Shown here: positions 6,762 to 13,439 of the stretch, one piece after another | Position numbering within the stretch: the first letter of the stretch is position 1 | Layout of the letters: each line of letters begins with the position of its first letter | Assembly (NCBI GenBank): GCA_002699325.1 | Contig: PABS01000131.1 | Coordinates: 1 to 13,637 of the forward strand | Length of the DNA stretch: 13,637 nt | Direction of reading: 5' to 3' | From: Ponticaulis sp. | Lineage (GTDB): Bacteria > Pseudomonadota > Alphaproteobacteria > Caulobacterales > Hyphomonadaceae | Notes under the pieces: model-generated | Told to the model about the DNA's origin: nothing | The model's database searches: none | What the model saw: the letters and a program-made list of their open reading frames with translations, nothing else | Position numbers and translations under genes: made by a program

Positions 6762-7283
6762 TTAGTCGAATTCAAACACATCCGCGTCAGCATGCAAACG
6801 GTCATCGATCCGCTTGAATGGCCCCCGAAAATGGGGATCCTGACGTCGCCGCCTGTCAGGGCCGAAATAGTTCGGTGCACGTACGAAATCGCGGCGCTTG
6901 AACGTGACGGCATCAATACGCCGGGCAATGTCCAGCGGCTTCACCGGCTTGACCAGAAATTCATCCACCCCAGCATTAATGGCATCCATGATCCGCACTC
7001 GCTCTGAGTAGGACGAAATCATTATAATGGGCACATAAGGATAAGGGCTGAGTTCCTGATCGCGAATTTTGCGCACGAAATCGAGGCCACTCGTAGAACC
7101 AACCTTCTGATCGACAATAATCAGATCGAAGTCGATTTCACGACACTGTTCAAACGCCTCGTCGTTTGTATTCGCGCCCCAGATGCGTCTGAACCCAAAT
7201 GCCGCCAGAATCGCGGAAAGCAGCGTTCTCATCTGCCTGTTGTCTTCTAAAATCAGTGTTTTGATATTCGTATTTGAAACCAA
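6762..7283 (-). CDS. Response regulator, single receiver domain with basic C-terminal tail
   Basis: A CheY-like receiver. Using the longest open frame (start 7373) for numbering, the acidic pair is E43-D44, the phosphoacceptor D88 (LIIVDQK), the switch serine S120/S121 (MISSYS) and K142-P143 (LVKPVKP), so all phosphorylation residues are present. After the receiver comes a roughly 50-residue tail rich in Arg/Asp, with FVRAPNYFGPDRRRR and no DNA-binding or enzyme domain. Such GPDRR tails occur in other alphaproteobacterial single-domain regulators. No ATG precedes the domain; I favour TTG at 7283 (173 residues), because the first receiver strand begins six residues later and a G-run lies about 11 nt upstream. 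The alternative TTG at 7373 would add 30 unlikely residues. No partner histidine kinase is nearby. The gene is divergent from the M20 peptidase gene. Confidence 0.88.
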   Translation of the reverse strand: MVSNTNIKTLILEDNRQMRTLLSAILAAFGFRRIWGANTNDEAFEQCREIDFDLIIVDQKVGSTSGLDFVRKIRDQELSPYPYVPIIMISSYSERVRIMDAINAGVDEFLVKPVKPLDIARRIDAVTFKRRDFVRAPNYFGPDRRRRQDPHFRGPFKRIDDRLHADADVFEFD

Positions 7284-7447
7284 GTGAATTAACGCCCCCC
7301 AGCGTAATGAAATCCAGAGACCGACCCTCTCACCTTTCGGAATCTGAATGTTTCGGGTGCTAATTGCGCTCAACCTGTGAATAAAATGCTACCAATCTAT
7401 GAAAATGCGCGGGTAAGCCGCGAGACAGTCTGGGAAGTGATCTCAAC

Positions 7448-8944
7448 ATGCTAAAACGTGTGCTTATTGGCCTGGGTGCCATTTTTATGGTCGTGGTTCT
7501 GATTGCCGGAATCATCCTGTTCCGGACATTCACCTTTGGCGGCAACGTTGAGGTCCAGACCGTAGAACTTGCTGATGTGCCTGACTTCAACGGCGAAGAG
7601 ATTGCGAAAAGACTTTCGACGGCGATCCAGATCCGCACCCAGACCGTTTCCGCTGGAGATCCAAGGCCCGGCCAGGAAGGCCCCTGGCTGGAATTTCGCG
7701 AGTTCATGACGTCCTCATACCCCGAGCTGTTCAATACCGCAGAGACAAATCTGATCGATGACCACACCGTTCTTGTGCGCTGGGCGGGCCGGGATGAAAC
7801 GCTCGACCCGATCCTGATGATGGCGCACCAGGATGTCGTGCCAGTGAATATGGGCACGATGGATGACTGGGACGCCTCACCCTTTTCGGGCGCCATTCAG
7901 GATGGGTATGTCTATGGTCGCGGTACGATGGATGACAAAGGTTCGCTCGTCACGATACTCGAAGCGGCGAACGCGCTTGTTGCCTCTGGCTATCAACCAA
8001 CCCGCACCATCTGGATGCTGTTCGGCCATGACGAGGAAGTCTCCGGCAGCGGCGCGCAGTCGGCGGTCGATTATTTCGAGCGCGAGAATATTCGAATGGA
8101 GATGGTGCTTGATGAGGGCTTTTTCGTCATCGATCCTTTCCCACTGACAGGAAGTGCCGTGGCGCTGATCGGGATCGCCGAAAAAGGCTATGTCACCATC
8201 CGCGTCACGGCCCGCGCGGCCGGTGGCCATTCCTCTATACCGCCGCGAAACTCGGCAGGGGTTCAGCTGGCAAAAGCCATTCTGGCCCTCGATGAAAATC
8301 AGGTTGAAGCTGACTTCACCAAGCCGCCCATCTCACAAATGCTGAGCGCCGTTGCCGAAGACATGCCGTTCACTCAGCGCATGGCTTTCGCCAATCTCTG
8401 GCTGTTTCGCGGCATGGTGGGGGGCGAATTCGCAAAGAGCGGTGAAGCGAATGCGATCATCCGCACCACCACAGCCCCCACCATGATGGCCGGCGCCGTG
8501 AAGGAAAACGTTCTGCCACAACAGGCAACGGCACTCATCAATTTCAGGCTCCACCCAAATGATAGTATTGAGTCCGTCCTGCAGCATGTGCGTGATGTCA
8601 CCTCCGAGATTGACGGTGTCACGTCGGATATCGCAGAGGCCAGTGGCATTGGATCTGAGGCCTCACCGGTTTCGCCGACCAGCAACCGGGCTTATGCCGT
8701 GCTGGCGAGCGTCGCCAGGGAAGCAAGCGGCGGCGCACCAGTGGCACCGGCTCTGGTGCTTGGTGCGACGGATTCGCGCTGGACAACAGAAATTTCAGAC
8801 TCGATCTACAGATTTGTGCCCACCGTGATACCAAGCAGCGATGTTGGCGGCATGCATGGGACAAATGAACGGATTTCGATAGAGAATCTGGAGCGTATGG
8901 CGCGCGGCTATGCGCAGATCATGGTCGGCATGTCGAGCGAGTAG
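7448..8944 (+). CDS. Membrane-anchored M20-family metallopeptidase (CPG2/PM20D1-like)
   Basis: A di-zinc hydrolase that cleaves amide bonds of peptides or N-acyl amino acids. The 498-residue product starts with a single hydrophobic helix (about 5-26), an uncleaved anchor placing the enzyme on the periplasmic face. Metal and catalytic residues are all visible: H127-Q-D129 (MMAHQDVVPV), D162 (GRGTMDDKG), E196-E197 (GHDEEVSGSG), D222 (VLDEGF) and H470 (GGMHGTNER). The dimerisation (lid) domain starts near 245-265 with GYVTIRVTARAAGGHSSIPP. The layout matches the Gly-X carboxypeptidase/PM20D1 group rather than cytosolic aminoacylases. The oxygenase gene begins 14 nt after its stop, so the two are probably co-transcribed. 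ATG 7448 is chosen because the anchor begins there; the Shine-Dalgarno is weak. Confidence 0.95.
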   Translation: MLKRVLIGLGAIFMVVVLIAGIILFRTFTFGGNVEVQTVELADVPDFNGEEIAKRLSTAIQIRTQTVSAGDPRPGQEGPWLEFREFMTSSYPELFNTAETNLIDDHTVLVRWAGRDETLDPILMMAHQDVVPVNMGTMDDWDASPFSGAIQDGYVYGRGTMDDKGSLVTILEAANALVASGYQPTRTIWMLFGHDEEVSGSGAQSAVDYFERENIRMEMVLDEGFFVIDPFPLTGSAVALIGIAEKGYVTIRVTARAAGGHSSIPPRNSAGVQLAKAILALDENQVEADFTKPPISQMLSAVAEDMPFTQRMAFANLWLFRGMVGGEFAKSGEANAIIRTTTAPTMMAGAVKENVLPQQATALINFRLHPNDSIESVLQHVRDVTSEIDGVTSDIAEASGIGSEASPVSPTSNRAYAVLASVAREASGGAPVAPALVLGATDSRWTTEISDSIYRFVPTVIPSSDVGGMHGTNERISIENLERMARGYAQIMVGMSSE

Positions 8945-8958
8945 GAACAGGTAGAGCA

Positions 8959-10044
8959 ATGGCAACGGCCACAAAACCGGGACAAACAGAAGAAGGCTGG
9001 CTGACAGACAGCTGGTATTTCATCTCGGCCTCGAAAGACATCAAGCCCGGCACACAGCGTCGTGAAATCATGCTGAACGAGCCCGTCCTGATCGGACGGA
9101 CGGCTGAGGGCAAAGCCTTTGCCCTACGCGATATCTGCCCACACCGTCTTGTTCCGCTTTCAGCCGGCAAACAGCTCGAAACCGACGGCGAGCCAACCGT
9201 TCAATGCCCCTATCATGGCTGGCGTTTCGGCACCGACGGCGTCTGTAAACACATGCCATCGCTCGTCGAAGACGACCCGTACGACCCTTCGAAGGTCAAG
9301 GTCCGCACCTATCCGGTGCACGAGATCAACGGCATGGTGTTCGTATATGTCGCCGACAATCCACGCCTGGCAGCTGAGCCTGTCGCCCCGCCCCCTGATT
9401 TTGGTGAACTGCCGGACAAACCGAAATTCATCGTCTCTGAAATTTTCAATGCGCATATGGATGATGCCGTTGTCGGCCTGATGGACCCTGCACACGTGCC
9501 GTTTGTCCATAATCAGTGGTGGTGGCGCCCGCCTTCCACCGGCTTTCGGGTCAAGGAAAAGCAGTTCGAGCCCCGCGAGAGAGGCTGGGCGATTGCGCGT
9601 CACCAGCCCTCGGGGAACTCACTTGCTTATAAAGCCCTGTTCGGCGGCAAAGTGACCACTGAGATCGCGTTTCAGATCCCGGGCTTTCGCTGGGAAGTCG
9701 TTGAGAACGAAAAAGTCCGCCTGTTCACCCTCACCTGCCTGACACCGATTGAACCGAAAAAGACGCGCATCACCCAGATCACATACTGGAACAGCTCACC
9801 GCTTCTGGATGTGATGACCCCCATATTGAAGCCTGCCGCGCGCATGTTCCTCAATCAGGATGGCGACATGGTGAACCTTCAGAATGAAGGCATGAAGTAT
9901 CAGAAGAACATGCTCTGGATCGACGATATCGATGTGCAGGCCAAATGGTATCAGGTGCTCAAACGCGCCTGGGTCAAAGCCCGCACCGAAGATGCCGAGT
10001 TCGACAACCCGATCGAGCCACGCAAACTCCGCTGGCGGAGCTGA
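8959..10044 (+). CDS. Rieske-type non-heme iron oxygenase, alpha-subunit-like
   Basis: A 361-residue oxygenase component. The N-terminal Rieske domain binds a [2Fe-2S] cluster through C60-P-H62 and C83-P-Y-H86, with the characteristic CPYHGWRF. The catalytic mononuclear iron site is marked by D176-P-A-H179-V-P-F-V-H184 (bridging Asp and two His), with a likely third ligand Asp in the C-terminal NQDGDMVNLQNEG segment. The length and single-subunit architecture resemble the vanillate-demethylase/phthalate-oxygenase-like monooxygenases more than two-subunit dioxygenases. It needs a reductase and ferredoxin partner that is not in the window. The ATG at 8959 follows the M20 stop by 14 nt, with GGAACAGG upstream. 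The substrate is unknown; linkage to an amidohydrolase-like enzyme suggests sequential breakdown of one compound, which is inference. Confidence 0.94.
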   Translation: MATATKPGQTEEGWLTDSWYFISASKDIKPGTQRREIMLNEPVLIGRTAEGKAFALRDICPHRLVPLSAGKQLETDGEPTVQCPYHGWRFGTDGVCKHMPSLVEDDPYDPSKVKVRTYPVHEINGMVFVYVADNPRLAAEPVAPPPDFGELPDKPKFIVSEIFNAHMDDAVVGLMDPAHVPFVHNQWWWRPPSTGFRVKEKQFEPRERGWAIARHQPSGNSLAYKALFGGKVTTEIAFQIPGFRWEVVENEKVRLFTLTCLTPIEPKKTRITQITYWNSSPLLDVMTPILKPAARMFLNQDGDMVNLQNEGMKYQKNMLWIDDIDVQAKWYQVLKRAWVKARTEDAEFDNPIEPRKLRWRS

Positions 10045-10110
10045 TCGGGATACTCATAAAGGTGAGGGGTGAATGGTACAGCGCATACAATCTATAAAGT
10101 CATCTTGTAG

Positions 10111-10138
10111 TTGCGCGCACTTAGACTGCCCCTATATC
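10111..10138 (+). promoter_or_regulatory. Candidate promoter of the small split gene
   Basis: TTGCGCG (10111-10117) and CCTATATC (10131-10138) are separated by 13 nt. The latter matches seven of eight positions of the Caulobacter-type -10 (GCTANAWC); the -35 match is poor beyond TTG. The predicted start point would lie near 10145, ahead of the strong Shine-Dalgarno at about 10151-10164. By-eye call. Confidence 0.35.
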
Positions 10139-10167
10139 CCTGTGAACCAAGAGAGGGAGGAAAGAAA

Positions 10168-10445
10168 ATGAGTCAATGGCAAGTCAATAACGACAATTCC
10201 GTAAACACGCTGGATGCTCCAATTGATTACGAGATCCCTGCCGCCCGTCTGTTGGAGCGGAGCACGCGTCTAGGCAAAGAATATTACGACTGGCCGTTGC
10301 ATATGGCTGAAAAAAATGGGTCGACCTAACAGATTTCGAAGACGCATTCCGCCGAGCTCTAACACAGTCCAGACTATCTTTTGACAAACAGCAGCTTAAC
10401 GAGAGCTTTGCTGAAGCAAAACGAATCAAACGAAAATACCCTTAA
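10168..10445 (+). CDS. Small unknown gene split by a one-base frameshift at an A7 run
   Basis: ATG 10168 follows an excellent purine-rich Shine-Dalgarno (GAGGGAGGAAAG). The zero frame encodes 53 residues and stops at 10327-10329. The -1 frame takes over exactly at the seven-A run (10310-10316) and continues without a stop to TAA 10443-10445, adding WVDLTDFEDAFRRALTQSRL and about 22 more residues, ending RIKRKYP. The joined product would be about 92 residues: a polar N-terminus, DYEIPAARLLERSTR, the striking YYDWPLHMAEKKWVDLTDFE across the junction, and a charged helical C-terminus. The two halves read as one protein, so this is either a recent one-base deletion, a sequencing or assembly error, or programmed -1 frameshifting at A_AAA_AAT. 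I do not recognise the family. It sits in an AT-richer gap 123 nt after the oxygenase gene. Confidence 0.6.
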
Positions 10446-10746
10446 GTCACGAAGGTCGCTCTTAGGCATTCGGATTGTATCATCACCCGCGTTGATCGCG
10501 TGTCCAACTTGGTCCTCTTCGATCTGCCAGATATTCAGATTGCGTGCCTTTCTCTGCTGTCTCGAATAACATTAAGCCACAGCACCACGATGAGCAAAAT
10601 CTAACCTAGCCGCCTTTATACCGGTGTCAGTTAGGTTGCAGACAGTGTGCAATGCTCAGTCGCTTAGCGAGCTAGTCCCAGCCTTAACGCACATTATTTT
10701 CTTGCTCAGGCCACGCAATCAACACTCCACCTGATAATACACCGCA
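10446..10746. other. Gene-poor AT-rich stretch, possible gene remnant
   Basis: About 300 bases with no convincing start-to-stop gene, and with lower GC and weaker codon structure than neighbours. On the minus strand there is an open frame of roughly 65 codons between a TAA near 10573 and a TAG near 10378. It has no good start but reads protein-like in part (LNIWQIEEDQVGHAINAG), which may be a remnant of a broken gene. A loose inverted pair, AACCTA and TAGGTT, flanks about 10612-10645. I see no tRNA, no transposase fragment and no strong hairpin. Confidence 0.4.
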
Positions 10747-10774
10747 TTGAGTTTTCGCCACTCTGCTCTAAAAC
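10747..10774 (+). promoter_or_regulatory. Candidate promoter of the methylsuccinyl-CoA dehydrogenase gene
   Basis: TTGAGTT (10747-10753) followed after 13 nt by TCTAAAAC (10767-10774). The -10 matches seven of eight positions of GCTANAWC, and the -35 begins TTGA. Transcription would start near 10781, directly before the palindrome at 10784-10799 and about 70 nt upstream of the start codon. Confidence 0.38.
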
Positions 10775-10783
10775 AGACTTACA

Positions 10784-10799
10784 TTGCGCTGCAGCACAA
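10784..10799. promoter_or_regulatory. 16-bp near-perfect palindrome, candidate operator
   Basis: TTGCGCTGCAGCACAA is symmetrical at 14 of 16 positions (only the fourth pair, C against A, fails). It lies 50 nt before the mcd start codon and just after the predicted transcription start, a position typical of a repressor site. The identity of any binding protein is unknown. Confidence 0.42.
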
Positions 10800-10849
10800 A
10801 AAATGGCGTAGCATGAGTTGAGAAATCGGGGTCTCTGGAGGATTTTGAG

Positions 10850-12547
10850 ATGAATTTAACCGCAGAACAGGCTGAAACAGCCGAAACACGCATTATTTTG
10901 CCCGATCTTCTGGACCTTCTGTCTGAAGCCGTGCTCGCCTCCGACAAATATGTTGCAAGCGCGAAATCCGCGCTCAACGCCCGTGTCTCGTCAGATGGCA
11001 AGATTGATCGCAAGAAGATGGACGTCGAGCAGCACGCCGCCCATGGCTTTGGCTGGGTCGCGACCTATGGCGAAACCCTCCGCGAAGTGTCCGATTGGGC
11101 CCAGCGCCTGAATGGCGAAGGCAAATTCGGCGAAATCGAATCTCTGCTCGCCCAGATCCTGTTCAGCCGATATCTGGCAGAGCTTGTCGGCGGCATTCCG
11201 ATGAACCAGGGCGAGATTATCCGCCCGCATGAACTCGGCATGCTGTCAGAAGCCGATGCGCTTTTCGAAACGGCCGCCGTCAAAACCCTGATAACTGAAG
11301 GCATGACGCCCGCCGTCATGGCTGAGGCGGCAAAGCACCTGCCGGACTCTCTCGGACGTGCCACGGTTGAAAACACAGGGCTCGACGAAACCCTCGACAT
11401 GATCCGCGATCAGTTCCGCCGCTTCTCAGATGACCGGATCGTGCCGCATGCGCATGAGTGGCACCTCAAGAACGAGTACATCCCGATGGATGTCGTCACT
11501 GATATGGCAGAGCTTGGCGTGTTCGGCCTGACTATTCCCGAAGAGTTTGGCGGCCTCGACATGGGCAAAACGGCCATGTGTGTCGTTTCGGAAGAACTCT
11601 CCCGCGCCTATATCGGCACCGGCTCGCTCGGCACCCGTTCTGAAATCGCCGGTGAGCTGATCCTGATCGGCGGCACTGACGCGCAAAAAGAAAAATTCCT
11701 GCCCGGCATTGCCTCTGGCGACATTCTGCCAACAGCCGTGTTCACCGAACCAAATACAGGCTCGGACCTTGGTTCGCTCAAGACCCGCGCCGTCAAAGAT
11801 GGCGACAATTATAAGATCACCGGCAACAAGACATGGATCACCCACCCTGTCCGCGCTGACCTGATGACGGTCATGGTCCGCACCGATCCATCGACCAATA
11901 ACTTCTCCGGCCTCTCCATGATGCTGTGCGAGAAGCCACGCGGCGATGATGCTAACCCATTCCCTGCCGACGGCATGACAGGCGGCGAGATTGAAGTGCT
12001 CGGCTATCGCGGCATGAAGGAATACGAGATCGGCTTTGACGAGTTCGAGGTCCCGGCCTCAAACCTTCTCGGCGAGGTTGAGGGCATGGGGTTCAAACAT
12101 CTCATGGCCACCTTTGAAGGCGCCCGCATCCAGACAGCAGCCCGCGCCATTGGCGTCGGCCAGAATGCTTATGAGCTTGGCCTGCGCTATGCGCTCGACC
12201 GGGTTCAGTTTGGCCGCCCGATTTTCGAATTCCCGCGCGTGGCCAACAAGCTCGTCATGATGGCCGCTGAGCTCATGGCGGTGCGCCAGCTCACCTATTT
12301 CTCGGCTCGTCAGAAAGACTCTGGCAAGCGCTGTGACCTCGAAGCCGGCATGGCAAAGCTACTCGGCGCGCGCGTCGCATGGGCAGCAGCTGACAATGCG
12401 GTTCAGATCCATGGCGGCAACGGGTTCGCGCTCGAATATCCTGTCAGCCGTGTCCTGCAGGATGCACGCATCCTCAATATTTTCGAGGGCGCAGGTGAGG
12501 TACAAGCCATGGTAATCGCACGCCGCGTACTCGACAGCGTGAATTGA
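10850..12547 (+). CDS. mcd: (2S)-Methylsuccinyl-CoA dehydrogenase, ethylmalonyl-CoA pathway
   Basis: A flavin enzyme that oxidises (2S)-methylsuccinyl-CoA to mesaconyl-CoA in the ethylmalonyl-CoA pathway, which replenishes C4 compounds from acetyl-CoA in bacteria lacking the glyoxylate shunt. At 565 residues it is far longer than ordinary acyl-CoA dehydrogenases (about 380-400). The extra roughly 170 N-terminal residues, helical and rich in Ala/Glu/Leu, are the hallmark of Mcd. The dehydrogenase core starts near 180 and shows FTEPNTGSD (298-306), FGRPIFEFPRVANK, the flavin-binding QIHGGNGFALEYPVSR and IFEGAGEVQ with Glu546 at the position of the catalytic base of short/medium-chain enzymes. 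GGAGG lies about 8 nt upstream of ATG 10850. Other pathway genes (ccr, ecm, mch) are absent from the window. The alternative is another long acyl-CoA dehydrogenase. Confidence 0.85.
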   Translation: MNLTAEQAETAETRIILPDLLDLLSEAVLASDKYVASAKSALNARVSSDGKIDRKKMDVEQHAAHGFGWVATYGETLREVSDWAQRLNGEGKFGEIESLLAQILFSRYLAELVGGIPMNQGEIIRPHELGMLSEADALFETAAVKTLITEGMTPAVMAEAAKHLPDSLGRATVENTGLDETLDMIRDQFRRFSDDRIVPHAHEWHLKNEYIPMDVVTDMAELGVFGLTIPEEFGGLDMGKTAMCVVSEELSRAYIGTGSLGTRSEIAGELILIGGTDAQKEKFLPGIASGDILPTAVFTEPNTGSDLGSLKTRAVKDGDNYKITGNKTWITHPVRADLMTVMVRTDPSTNNFSGLSMMLCEKPRGDDANPFPADGMTGGEIEVLGYRGMKEYEIGFDEFEVPASNLLGEVEGMGFKHLMATFEGARIQTAARAIGVGQNAYELGLRYALDRVQFGRPIFEFPRVANKLVMMAAELMAVRQLTYFSARQKDSGKRCDLEAGMAKLLGARVAWAAADNAVQIHGGNGFALEYPVSRVLQDARILNIFEGAGEVQAMVIARRVLDSVN

Positions 12548-12576
12548 TTGCGAACCGACTGAGGCTCTCCAGAGTT

Positions 12577-12687
12577 GATCCCCACCTCATTCCTCCCCTT
12601 TTCAAGGGGAGGAGGCGCCGCTGCACCAACCCGAACAACATAATCGGTGCGCCCTCCCCCTTGAAAAGGCGGAGATGGAGGGGGATC
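12577..12687. repeat. Palindromic intergenic repeat element (REP/MITE-like)
   Basis: Two arms of about 43 bp, 12577-12620 and 12645-12687, are imperfect inverted copies around a 24-nt spacer; both outer ends read GATCCCC towards the centre. Each arm carries a CCTTTTCAAGGGG core, and the left arm has a nested 9-bp stem (CCTCCCCTT-TTC-AAGGGGAGG). This CT/AG-rich palindrome resembles dispersed intergenic repeats I remember from alphaproteobacterial genomes. It lies 30 nt after mcd and may also stabilise or end that transcript, though there is no U-tract. Confidence 0.75.
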
Positions 12688-12759
12688 ATGCGTCGCGAAC
12701 TGTTCGGGACGACTCGTAATATTAAAACGCCCCGGACATCATGTTAGAAGGCCCCCGCC

Positions 12760-13221
12760 ATGACAGACTGGCCCCTTCCATTAAAAGCCTCGTGCCTGTG
12801 CGGTCAGGTGAAGATGACCATCACGGCACCGCCCATCTGCACCTTCGCCTGCCATTGCCGCGCCTGCCAGAAGCTAACAGGCGGTGCCTATTCTCTGACG
12901 CTCATGCTGCCCGCTACTGGCTTGAAGGTCGAAGGCGAAACCGAAATTGGCGGCCTCCATCGCCCCGAGCTCCATCACCATTTCTGCACGCACTGCAAAA
13001 ACTGGCTCTATACGGACGGCTTCGCCGAAGGGCTGGTGAACATGCGCCCCACCCTGCTCGAAGACGCGAGCTGGTTCATCCCCTATGCCGAGACCATGAC
13101 GACTGACCGCCTCCCCGGCGCGCAAACCGGCGCACAGGTGTCGTTTGACGGCTTTCCCGGCGAAGCTGACTTCCCTGCGCTCATGGAAGGTTTTGCCAGA
13201 CACGGCGCACGGCCGGGCTAG
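12760..13221 (+). CDS. GFA-family zinc protein (glutathione-dependent formaldehyde-activating enzyme-like)
   Basis: A 153-residue cytoplasmic protein with the complete cysteine pattern of the GFA/CENP-V fold: C12-x-C14 (CLCGQVKM), C31-x-C33-x2-C36 (CHCRACQK) and C76-x2-C79 (HFCTHCKN), which bind zinc and glutathione in Gfa itself. Gfa from Paracoccus was described as accelerating S-hydroxymethylglutathione formation, but most homologues have no proven activity, so only the family is assigned. The start is ATG 12760; AGAAGG lies about 11 nt upstream, a weak site. An earlier ATG at 12741 is in another frame. It follows the palindromic element and converges on the small membrane-protein gene. 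There is no formaldehyde dehydrogenase beside it. Confidence 0.94.
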   Translation: MTDWPLPLKASCLCGQVKMTITAPPICTFACHCRACQKLTGGAYSLTLMLPATGLKVEGETEIGGLHRPELHHHFCTHCKNWLYTDGFAEGLVNMRPTLLEDASWFIPYAETMTTDRLPGAQTGAQVSFDGFPGEADFPALMEGFARHGARPG

Positions 13222-13244
13222 TCACAATCTCTGCTTCAATCTGC

Positions 13245-13436
13245 CTAGTCAGAGCCTTGCTGGGCGTTCGCTTTTCGCTCCATCTTTCGAAACCAGAGTT
13301 CCAGAAGAATAGAGAACACCAGGCCGCCCAAAGCCGCACTGATGAACGCTGCGAGCCAGCTATGGCCATTCAGCAGATGCATGATGAGGGTCATCCCAAT
13401 GACCCATGACAGGAACAAAAAGGTGGGCCTCCACAT
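13245..13436 (-). CDS. Small two-helix membrane protein, unknown function
   Basis: A 63-residue peptide with two predicted membrane segments (about 4-22 and 27-48) and a basic, polar tail RKMERKANAQQGSD. The short loop between helices (NGHSW) suggests a hairpin with both ends on the same side; the positive tail places them in the cytoplasm. ATG 13436 begins three nucleotides after the stop of the rhodanese gene, and GGAG inside that gene's last codons gives the ribosome site, so the two are translationally linked. I do not recognise a family. It converges on the GFA gene with a 23-nt gap and no obvious terminator. Confidence 0.72.
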   Translation of the reverse strand: MWRPTFLFLSWVIGMTLIMHLLNGHSWLAAFISAALGGLVFSILLELWFRKMERKANAQQGSD

Positions 13437-13439
13437 AGC

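Noticed and set aside
7360..7896. 178-codon minus-strand frame across the M20 gene start
   Set aside because: Antisense to the M20 anchor and catalytic region, with low-complexity Ser/Thr/Ile composition.
10381..10569. 62-codon plus-strand frame after the small split gene
   Set aside because: It starts in a different frame inside the second half of the split gene, has no ribosome site and reads as non-coding.
11426..11845. 139-codon minus-strand frame antisense to mcd
   Set aside because: Long only because of codon bias in the highly coding opposite strand; no motif.
12717..12728. TAATATTAAAAC as a promoter for the GFA gene
   Set aside because: The -10-like sequence is fair, but no acceptable -35 lies 10-18 nt upstream.
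12741..13106. 121-codon plus-strand frame overlapping the GFA gene
   Set aside because: Arg/His/Pro-rich out-of-frame translation; the GFA frame has all zinc cysteines.
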